DNA of 14,149 nt from DATGMB01 sp035293845 (GTDB lineage: Bacteria > Acidobacteriota > Terriglobia > Bryobacterales > Bryobacteraceae). The notes beneath the pieces were generated by a model. The model was not told where the DNA came from. It did no database searches and was given only the letters and a program-made list of their open reading frames with translations. Where the stretch lies: the NCBI GenBank assembly GCA_035293845.1, contig DATGMB010000109.1:1-14149 (forward strand). The letters are read 5' to 3'. Positions within the stretch are counted from its first letter, which is position 1. Each line of letters starts with the position of its first letter. A program made the position numbers and the translations under genes. Below are positions 1 through 6,971 of the stretch, piece after piece.

Positions 1-11
1 CGTGCAAGCGT

Positions 12-41
12 TTGGCGCGGCGACTCCCGCCGTGTTACGAT
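12..41 (+). promoter_or_regulatory. Candidate sigma-70 promoter of tRNA-Asp
   Basis: A -35-like TTGGCG (12-17, 4 of 6 consensus bases) and a -10-like TACGAT (36-41, 4 of 6) are separated by 18 bp. The predicted start of transcription is near 48, giving a 5' leader of about 17 nt before the mature tRNA at 65. Both boxes are imperfect, so this is inferred mainly from position. Confidence 0.4.
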
Positions 42-64
42 TTGAATATCCACGATGACATCGC

Positions 65-794
<730 letters not shown>

Positions 795-820
795 ACCGAT
801 GTCCCGGCACGCGCTGGTGG

Positions 821-866
821 TGCAGGCCCTGGGCCCGCTCCGTCCTGGGCAGTCCCTGGGCCTGCA
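821..866 (-). repeat. Inverted repeat in the DUF3300-DUF502 spacer
   Basis: TGCAGGCCC (821-829) is perfectly complementary to GGGCCTGCA (858-866), and pairing continues after a mismatch with GGG/CCC (831-833 / 854-856). It lies in the 118-bp spacer between two minus-strand genes. It could be a transcript-end hairpin for the DUF3300 gene or a leader structure for the DUF502 gene. There is no T-tract, so it is not a textbook terminator. Confidence 0.4.
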
Positions 867-912
867 TTACGGACCCGGCACCAACGCCGGCGCCGCAATT
901 CTTCGGCTGAAC

Positions 913-2244
913 CTACCGGCGTCGCCCGCCGCCGCGGAATCCGCCGCCGCCGCGGAATCCGCCGCCGCCGCGGAACCCACCGCCACCGCGGAACCCGCCG
1001 CCGCCGAAATTGCCGCCCCGGAAGCCGCCCCCGGCGAAGTTGCCGCCGCGGAACCCGCCCCCGCCGATGGCCCGGTTGGCACCCCCGAACCCGCCGCCCA
1101 TGGCCCGGTTGGCGCCCCCGAACTGTCCTCCCGGCGCCATTCGATTGGCGCTACCGACGTTCGGAGTGAAGCCACGCTGCCCGAACCCTCCAGGCGCAAG
1201 CCGATTGGCGCCGCCGATATTCGAACCCAAGCCGCGCTGGCCCAGGTTGCCCGGGGCCATCCGGTTGGCTACTCCGGCGCCGCCCATGCTGCCCAGGCGT
1301 TGCTGCACCTGGCCCATCGTCGGCCGCTGCCCGAAGCGCGCGCCGCCACCCTGAAACCGGTTTGCCAGCCCGGGATTGTTATAGCCCAGTCCGCCGCGGT
1401 GAATCGGATTGTGCACCCAGGCGTTGCCCGGTCCGGTATTCACGCGGTTGAAACGGCGGCTGGCAATGAAGTTGTTATTGATAAAGACATTGCGCGTGCC
1501 CCATCCGGGGCGCCAGCCCCAGTTGCCCCAGCCCCAGCCGCCGCCCCAGAAGGAACCGAGAAACAGGCCTGTTCCAAACCCGATCAGGCCGGCGGCCGCC
1601 ACTCCGGGGTAATACGGGGGATAATACAACGTTGGATAAGGATAGTAATCAGACGCGCCCCATATGGCTGCCGGATTATATGTGGGAATATAGACCACAT
1701 CGGGAGTTGCCGGCTGGATCGTGATGTAAGTCTGTCCGTTATCCGTCTGGGTGCTTACCGTTTGCTGGGGTGTCGAGTGCAAAGCGCCCTTGGCTTCGGC
1801 CTTCTGCCGAAGCCGTTGGATTGCATCCATCACCCCGGCTTGGTCCGAGAGAAATGCATTGCCGAGTTGCGAAGTCCAGGTCACATTCTGATTCAGGCGG
1901 TTCAGCACGTCCGGAGTCGCCACCAGCCCCTGTACGCTGGCATCCCACTTTTGCTGGCGGACAGCGTCGGCCAAAGCCTGGCCTTTGAGTTCCGGGTGCT
2001 GAGCAACCCAGCGTGCTGCTTCGACGATCTCGAGCGGATACGTCGAAGCCACCAGCACCTGGCTCAGGATCGGGTCCGGGTAAAGCGCGATCGGAGCGAC
2101 CAGACTCTCCAGTTGTTGCGGCGAGTAGGTCGTCGGCGATGAAGGTTGCGATACGCCGCCGGGAGCCGGCTGTGCGAATGCATAAGGATTCTGCGCAACG
2201 AGTAGCGCAGAACATAGAATGGCAAGTGATTGTAATAGTGACAT
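913..2244 (-). CDS. DUF3300 exported protein with Gly/Asn-rich repeat tail
   Basis: A 443-residue protein of the DUF3300 family, whose function is not established. The N-terminus is a signal peptide (hydrophobic LAILCSALLVA, likely cleavage after YAFA near residue 24), so it is exported to the periplasm or cell surface. The family core starts at about residue 41 with SPQQLESLVAPIALYPDP, continues through AARWVAQHPELKGQALADAV, and reaches TPDVVYIPTYNPAAIWG near residue 180. A Gly/Trp/Tyr-rich hydrophobic stretch follows at about 205-245. From about residue 300 on the protein is low complexity: first repeats built on ANR-(M/L)APG and GQRG, then a run of GGGGFR units ending in RRR. The ATG at 2244 is preceded by CAGGG five bases upstream, next to a small hairpin (2253-2266). 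A long open frame on the opposite strand is a by-product of the repeats. Confidence 0.9.
   Translation of the reverse strand: MSLLQSLAILCSALLVAQNPYAFAQPAPGGVSQPSSPTTYSPQQLESLVAPIALYPDPILSQVLVASTYPLEIVEAARWVAQHPELKGQALADAVRQQKWDASVQGLVATPDVLNRLNQNVTWTSQLGNAFLSDQAGVMDAIQRLRQKAEAKGALHSTPQQTVSTQTDNGQTYITIQPATPDVVYIPTYNPAAIWGASDYYPYPTLYYPPYYPGVAAAGLIGFGTGLFLGSFWGGGWGWGNWGWRPGWGTRNVFINNNFIASRRFNRVNTGPGNAWVHNPIHRGGLGYNNPGLANRFQGGGARFGQRPTMGQVQQRLGSMGGAGVANRMAPGNLGQRGLGSNIGGANRLAPGGFGQRGFTPNVGSANRMAPGGQFGGANRAMGGGFGGANRAIGGGGFRGGNFAGGGFRGGNFGGGGFRGGGGFRGGGGFRGGGGFRGGGRRR
934..1005 (-). repeat. Four 18-bp tandem repeats encoding GGGGFR
   Basis: Four consecutive 18-bp units each encode Gly-Gly-Gly-Gly-Phe-Arg at residues 414-437 of the DUF3300 protein. 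Degenerate copies (GGGFRGGNF) extend the array to about 1065. On the plus strand the units read as GCGGAA(T/C)-rich blocks separated by CCGCCGCC runs. The unit is a whole number of codons, so copy-number change would keep the frame. Confidence 0.85.
1068..1113 (-). repeat. 33-bp direct repeat (two copies) encoding GGANRA-type units
   Basis: TGGCCCGGTTGGC followed by CCCCCGAAC occurs at 1068 and again at 1101, 33 bp apart. On the coding strand this gives two 11-residue units containing GGANRAMGGGF and GGANRAIGGGG. More diverged ANR-containing copies occur up to about 1275. They are part of the DUF3300 protein tail. Confidence 0.7.
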
Positions 2245-2519
2245 ACGGCCCTGCCGTTCGTACGGCTTACGATCGGGCGCGAGGCCGGCTTCTTAGGAAC
2301 ACTTTTCAACCGGGAACCGCCGGCCACATAACAAAATGAAGTGGCATCGTCATTCCCACTTACATTCTACCGTCGCCTCGCGAAACCTCCAATGCGGCCC
2401 GGACGTCCACTGGATGAAACGGAAGGACGGCGCGACTGTGCCGAATGGCGCACGTGCATTCCCGGGAGCGGCCGTGCGCCGGCCTCTGGCATCGCTCTTG
2501 CTACCCCCGCTGTGCCGCC
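2245..2519. other. Intergenic region between divergent DUF3300 and DUF4337 genes
   Basis: This 275-bp spacer must hold both promoters. It contains a 7-bp perfect inverted repeat, GGCCGGC (2283-2289) and GCCGGCC (2319-2325), 29 bp apart. A 5-bp hairpin GCCGT/ACGGC (2253-2266) lies just upstream of the DUF3300 start. The repeat could be an operator, but GCCGGC is itself palindromic and GC-rich DNA produces such matches by chance. AT-rich patches near 2300-2375 are the likeliest promoter positions; I could not pick convincing -35/-10 pairs. Short open frames across it look like noise. Confidence 0.4.
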
Positions 2520-3014
2520 ATGCCCGCACACCACCTCCCGCACAATTCCACCGCCGATCCCAAGGGTCATCGCATCGGCCTGCTTGCCGCCGTACTCGCA
2601 GTGGCGGTAGCCATTATGGGCATCGGCAGGCATCGCGCCCATACCGATGCCATCCTGCACCTCTCGGCCGCCAACCACGAATGGGCCCGCTACGAGGTAG
2701 CCAAGCTGAAATCGCTCAACCTGGAATTGGGCGAGACTCTCGGCCGCGCATCCGGCGCCAACGGCCTCAATCTCGGCGCGGAAAAGCGGAAATATGAGCA
2801 GGAGGCCAGTCAAATTCAATCCGACGCCGAACGCTCCGCCAACCTCGCCGACTCCGACGAGCGCCTCGCGCTCCGCTTCGATATCGGGGAAGGACTGCTC
2901 GAAGTCGCCGTTTTCCTCACCTCTCTCTATTTCCTCTCCGGCAAGAACATGTTTCCGAGGATAGGGATCGCCTTCGGCGTAGCCGCCGTGCTGGTGCTAT
3001 TGACCAGGCTTTAG
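2520..3014 (+). CDS. DUF4337 domain membrane protein
   Basis: A 164-residue protein of the DUF4337 type, function unknown. It has an N-terminal membrane span (about residues 18-35, IGLLAAVLAVAVAIMGIG), then a charged helical middle with the family-like ANHEWARYEVAKLKS and a Glu/Lys-rich stretch containing KRKYEQEASQIQSDAERS. Two C-terminal spans follow (about 120-138 and 145-163), starting at RFDIGEGLLEVAVFL. The layout of one span, a coiled middle and two spans is typical of DUF4337. I chose the ATG at 2520 because it puts the first span near the N-terminus. An in-frame ATG at 2445 would add 25 arginine- and cysteine-containing residues that look non-native. Neither has a clear ribosome binding site. 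It stands alone, divergent from the DUF3300 gene. Confidence 0.75.
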   Translation: MPAHHLPHNSTADPKGHRIGLLAAVLAVAVAIMGIGRHRAHTDAILHLSAANHEWARYEVAKLKSLNLELGETLGRASGANGLNLGAEKRKYEQEASQIQSDAERSANLADSDERLALRFDIGEGLLEVAVFLTSLYFLSGKNMFPRIGIAFGVAAVLVLLTRL

Positions 3015-3253
3015 CCGCGGCACGGCCGCCCGTTCTCGGTGCCGGAAGCCAGTTCACCATCCCAAACCGCCGGCGAAACCCGCCGCGGTCTGGATCAACC
3101 TGCCGCCCGTGCGGGAGGCGAGCGGGCAGAAGCAACACGAATTTGGCGGGCAGGTATCTCAAAATCGTTGACAAATTCCGCCCTGCGGCGCCCGGGGACA
3201 GGGGATCGGAAGCGCAGGTTAAAATTGGCAATTGATACCCCAAGGAAGATCGC
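3015..3253. other. Leader region of the histidine kinase gene
   Basis: This 239-bp gap holds no convincing gene. Near its end, TAAAAT (3220-3225, five of six -10 consensus bases) with a weak upstream GGGACA (3195-3200, 19-bp spacer) is the best promoter candidate, giving a leader of about 20 nt. A perfect TTGACA at 3168-3173 has no matching -10 box at the right distance. A strong ribosome binding site (AAGGAAG, 3242-3248) precedes ATG 3254. Confidence 0.4.
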
Positions 3254-3345
3254 ATGAGCAGTCCCGCTAATCTCAACGAACAAGAGGAGTTGTTGCGACT
3301 CAGGTCGCGGTCGCCGAACTGGAGGAGCGCCTCGAACGCGGTGGA
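3254..3345 (+). other. Out-of-frame N-terminus of the histidine kinase (apparent frameshift)
   Basis: ATG 3254 lies 5 nt after AAGGAAG (3242-3248), the best ribosome binding site in the window, and encodes MSSPANLNEQEELLRL. After codon CTC (3299-3301) this frame turns into Arg/Ser/Cys-rich nonsense and stops at 3547. The kinase frame read from 3301 gives QVAVAELEERLERGGVPGSS, which continues the helix begun upstream. Joining the two at 3299-3301 restores a coiled-coil heptad pattern and needs one extra base (for example CTC-CAG). The kinase frame itself is closed upstream by TAA at 3268-3270 and has no ATG, GTG or TTG before GTG 3346. Confidence 0.75.
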
Positions 3346-6300
3346 GTGCCCGGCTCCAGCAATGGCCAGACGCGCTTGCGGGGATCGCTGGAGGAGGAGC
3401 GCGGCCTGCTGGCGGCAATCGCGCGGTCGAGCTCCGATGCCATTTATGCGCAAGACCTGTCCAACACGATCACCGCCTGGAATCACGGAGCTGAGCAGAT
3501 TTTCGGATATACCGCGGATGAGGCGATCGGACGCGGCCTTTCACTGATTGTCCCGCCGGATCGCGAGGCTGAATGGCAGCTTCTTGTGGAGCGCGTGCTC
3601 GGCGGCGTCCCGGTCAAGGCACAGGAAACGGTTCGCGTCCGCAAAGACGGAACCCGCATTGAGGTCGCGATCACGCTCTCACCCATACGCGACGGCCGCG
3701 GCTCGATTGTCGGAACATCCGTTGTAGCGCGTGAGATGACCGAATTGCGGCGGGCGATGCGGGAGAGAGACGAGGAACACGCGCTGCTGACCGCCTTCAC
3801 ACAGAACGCGCCGATCGGATTTGCTTTCTTCGATCGCCAATTCCGCTACCGCTTCGTGAATCGGCAATTGGCCGAACTCAACGGACTGCCCGTGGATGCC
3901 CATCTGGGCCGGACGGTAGATGAGATCGTGCCCAGTCTGGCGGAAGAGGCCAGGAAGATATTTCAGCGCGTAATCGATACGGGCCAGCCGGTCCTCGATC
4001 ACGAATTCACGGGCGAGACCGCCAAGGCGCCTGGCGTAACACGGTCATGGTCCGAGAGTTGGTTCCCGGTGCGGTCGCACGAAGGGCAATTGCTGGGTGT
4101 GGGCGCCGTGGCCTCGGAGATCACGGAGCGAAAGGCAGCCGAGGACGCCCTTCGCAAGAGCGAAGAACGCGCGCGCGCCCTGATCGCCAATCTCCCCGGC
4201 GGCGCGGCATTCATCGTCGACGGGAATCTCCGGTATTTGCTCGCCGAAGGCGAGGCATTGCGCGCCGCCGGATTGACGCCGGAGTCGTTCCTCGGGCGGC
4301 GGGTCAGCGAGGTTCTGCCGCCCGCGCAGGCAGCCGAGCAGGAACGCTATTACCGGCAGGCTCTGAACGGTGAACCGTTTCGGCTGGAACAGCAGACCCA
4401 TGGGCGCGTCTTCGAGACGCGCGGCACGCCGTTGCGCGATGCCTCGGGGAACGTATACGCTGCGCTCGCCGTCTCGTACGACATTACCGAGCGGCGCCAG
4501 GCAGAAGCGGCGCGCCGCGCGAGTGAAGAGCGGCTGCGCCGGGTCCTCGAAACAGACGCCGTGGGCGTCCTCTTTTTCGATTCTTCCGGCGCCATTATCG
4601 ATGCCAATGAGGTATTCCTCAAAACCACCGGCTACACTCGCGGCGAGCTCGAGCGCCGCGAACTGACGTGGCGGCGGTTGACGCCTCCGGAGTGGATCGC
4701 GGCCAGCGAAGAACAGCTGCGGAGACTGGCGGCTACAGGGCGAATCGGTCCCTACGAGAAAGAGTACATCCTTGCCGATGGCTCGCGCCGCTGGATGCTG
4801 TTCGCGGGGCGCGACCTTGGCGACGGCACGATAGTTGAGTACTGCTTTGACATCACCAGCCAGAAGCAGATGGAGGCGGACCTGCGGGAAGCGATGGCGC
4901 GTTACGAGCAGCAACTCCGCATTTTCGACAGTGTCGCTTCGACCACACCCGATTTCGTCTACCTTTTCGACCGGCAGGGACGGTTCATCTACGCGAACCG
5001 TCGGCTGCTCGACGTTTGGGGCATGGAGCTTTCTGAGGTCATCGGAAAGACGTGCCGCGAACTCGGCTACGAGCAATGGCATCATGACATGCACATGCGG
5101 GAAATTGCGCAGGTCATCGCTACAAAACGTCCAATCAAAGGTGAGGTGCCCTTCAAAGCGCCGCGAACCGGAATCTTTGGCGTTTACGAGTATATTTTCG
5201 CGCCGGTGCTCGGGCCCGATGGCGAGGTGGAGTTCATCGCGGGAACCACTCGCGACGTTACCGAACGCAAGCACTCCGAAGAGGCGCTGCGCAAGAGCCA
5301 GGAGCAGTTCCGCCGGCTGTACGAAGCCAATATCGTGGGCATCATCTCTGCGGATTCGGAGCGTATCTTTGAAGCGAATGACGTGTTCCTTCGAATGGTC
5401 GGCTACACGCGCGAGGATCTCGCAGCCGGCCGCCTTTCGTGGAGGAACATCACCCCGCCCGAATTCATCCATCTGGATGAGCGTGGCATCGAAGAACTGC
5501 TCGCCACCGGCTCCTGTGGGCCTTTCGAGAAGGAGTACTTCCGCAAAGATGGCAGCCGCCTGCCGATTCTCATCGGCGCCACGCTGCTCGATCGCGATCC
5601 ATTGAAATGGCTATGTTTCGTCGTGGACCTGACGGACCGGAAACAACTCGAGAGGCGGTTATTCGAAAAGCAGAAGCTCGAAAGCATCGGCCTGCTGGCC
5701 GGCGGAATTGCACACGATTTCAATAACCTGCTCGTCCCCATCCTCGGCAACGCCAGTCTGGCCCAGGAGATGGTTCCGGATCACAGCGCCGTCCATCAGA
5801 TCTTGACCGAAATCATCGATGCCAGCGAGCGCGCCGCGCATCTGACGCGGCAGATGCTGGCCTATTCGGGGAAAGGGCAGTTCCTCGTAGACGCTGTCAA
5901 CCTGTCGGAGCTGGTTGAGGAGATCACGCGTCTGCTCCACCCTTCCATTCCAAGCCATGTCGCCACTCATTTCGAACTGGCGCACGATATCCCACCCGTC
6001 GAAGCCGACGCGAGCCAGATCCAACAGGTCGTGATGAATCTCGTCCTCAACGCCGTAGAAGCGATCGGCCACAACGCGGGCGTAATTACGATCCGGACGG
6101 GGCTGCGCAAGCTGAATCAGCGCGAGATCCGCGAGGAATTGAATGCCGAGATCCAGCCCGGGAATTACGTCTGGCTCGACGTCTCCGATACCGGTTGTGG
6201 CATGGATGAGGCAACGATGGCCCGGATCTTCGATCCGTTCTTCACGACCAAGTTCACCGGCCGTGGGTTGGGCCTGGCGGCGGTCTCTGGAATTGTGCGA

Positions 6301-6801
6301 GGGCACCAGGGCGCGATTAAAGTATCGAGCACGCCGGGCCAGGGGACGACGTTCCTCGTGCTCTTCCCTGCCTCAACTGCGGCCGGCGGCGCTGAAGCGG
6401 CACGAGCTCCGTCGAACGAGGGACTGCACAGCACTGGCACCATTCTTGTCGTTGATGATGAGGAGGTAGTGGTACGGACCGCCACTGCCTCCCTGGAACG
6501 TCACGGCTACACGGTCATGCGCGCCGGGAACGGCCTGGCCGCAATCGAGGCGCTAGAGCTCGACAAGGATCGCGTCTCCTTAGTGCTTCTGGACTTGAGC
6601 ATGCCCGGAATGAGCGGTCAGGAGGTACTGCCCCGGCTTCGCGAGATCAGCCCCCAGATTCGGGTGATCGTTTCGAGCGGCTATAGTGAAGTGGAAATGA
6701 TGCGTCTGTTCGAGGGCCAGGATGTTGCGGGGTTCATTCAAAAGCCGTACACCGCGGCTCGGTTGGCACAGGCGGTCAAAGCGGCAATGAATCGGTGGTA
6801 G
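3346..6801 (+). CDS. Six-PAS hybrid histidine kinase with C-terminal receiver
   Basis: A soluble sensor kinase with no membrane span, so it should sense a cytoplasmic signal. Numbered from GTG 3346 (1,151 residues): PAS domains at about 20-135, 146-263, 275-384, 394-508, 522-643 and 653-767. The HisKA domain starts near 778 with the phosphorylated histidine at H790 (GGIAHDFNNLL). The ATP-binding domain shows an N-box with N902, a G1 box DTGCGM (948-953), an F-box FDPFFTTK and a G2 box GRGLGLAAV (972-980). The receiver starts near 1032 with acidic pair D1037/D1038, phospho-acceptor D1083 and lysine K1133. All catalytic residues are present. The GTG start is only where the open frame begins; the native start is probably ATG 3254, one base out of frame. 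With no neighbouring regulator or phosphotransfer domain, the receiver may act as output or phosphate sink. The ligand is unknown. Confidence 0.93.
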   Translation: MPGSSNGQTRLRGSLEEERGLLAAIARSSSDAIYAQDLSNTITAWNHGAEQIFGYTADEAIGRGLSLIVPPDREAEWQLLVERVLGGVPVKAQETVRVRKDGTRIEVAITLSPIRDGRGSIVGTSVVAREMTELRRAMRERDEEHALLTAFTQNAPIGFAFFDRQFRYRFVNRQLAELNGLPVDAHLGRTVDEIVPSLAEEARKIFQRVIDTGQPVLDHEFTGETAKAPGVTRSWSESWFPVRSHEGQLLGVGAVASEITERKAAEDALRKSEERARALIANLPGGAAFIVDGNLRYLLAEGEALRAAGLTPESFLGRRVSEVLPPAQAAEQERYYRQALNGEPFRLEQQTHGRVFETRGTPLRDASGNVYAALAVSYDITERRQAEAARRASEERLRRVLETDAVGVLFFDSSGAIIDANEVFLKTTGYTRGELERRELTWRRLTPPEWIAASEEQLRRLAATGRIGPYEKEYILADGSRRWMLFAGRDLGDGTIVEYCFDITSQKQMEADLREAMARYEQQLRIFDSVASTTPDFVYLFDRQGRFIYANRRLLDVWGMELSEVIGKTCRELGYEQWHHDMHMREIAQVIATKRPIKGEVPFKAPRTGIFGVYEYIFAPVLGPDGEVEFIAGTTRDVTERKHSEEALRKSQEQFRRLYEANIVGIISADSERIFEANDVFLRMVGYTREDLAAGRLSWRNITPPEFIHLDERGIEELLATGSCGPFEKEYFRKDGSRLPILIGATLLDRDPLKWLCFVVDLTDRKQLERRLFEKQKLESIGLLAGGIAHDFNNLLVPILGNASLAQEMVPDHSAVHQILTEIIDASERAAHLTRQMLAYSGKGQFLVDAVNLSELVEEITRLLHPSIPSHVATHFELAHDIPPVEADASQIQQVVMNLVLNAVEAIGHNAGVITIRTGLRKLNQREIREELNAEIQPGNYVWLDVSDTGCGMDEATMARIFDPFFTTKFTGRGLGLAAVSGIVRGHQGAIKVSSTPGQGTTFLVLFPASTAAGGAEAARAPSNEGLHSTGTILVVDDEEVVVRTATASLERHGYTVMRAGNGLAAIEALELDKDRVSLVLLDLSMPGMSGQEVLPRLREISPQIRVIVSSGYSEVEMMRLFEGQDVAGFIQKPYTAARLAQAVKAAMNRW

Positions 6802-6861
6802 GGCGCCTTGCGAACGCTGCTGGCCGCACCGCACGGATCCCCGCGCAGCTCTCCCCATCCA

Positions 6862-6877
6862 TCCTGTCCAAACAGGA
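6862..6877 (+). terminator. Hairpin after the histidine kinase gene
   Basis: TCCTGT (6862-6867) and ACAGGA (6872-6877) form a perfect 6-bp stem with a 4-nt loop, 60 bp after the kinase stop. There is no T-tract, so it is at best a weak terminator or an mRNA 3' structure. A longer-range repeat, GGCCGCA (6822-6828) and TGCGGCC (6888-6894), encloses it. Confidence 0.3.
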
Positions 6878-6971
6878 GGCCCAGCGTTGCGGCCCGCGCT
6901 AATCTGGAAATGTGAGCTTCGATGCCTCCGGCGCGGCCCGGCTTTTTCTGCGCCCCGCGCGTCTTCATCCT

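Noticed and set aside
934..1290. Regular repeats considered as a CRISPR array or intergenic repeat family
   Set aside because: Units are short, contiguous and in frame, with no unique spacers; they encode the protein's repetitive tail.
2336..2797. Plus-strand open frame starting ATGAAGTGG, overlapping the DUF4337 gene
   Set aside because: His/Arg/Pro-rich translation without hydrophobic segments or motifs; the overlapping frame carries the DUF4337 features.
3168..3173. Perfect TTGACA as a -35 box for the histidine kinase
   Set aside because: The DNA 16-18 bp downstream is CCCGGGG-rich with no -10-like hexamer, and the only TAAAAT is 46 bp away.
4045..5472. 475-codon minus-strand open frame inside the histidine kinase
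   Set aside because: Arg-rich, no motifs, and fully antisense to well-conserved PAS domains; a GC-rich shadow frame.
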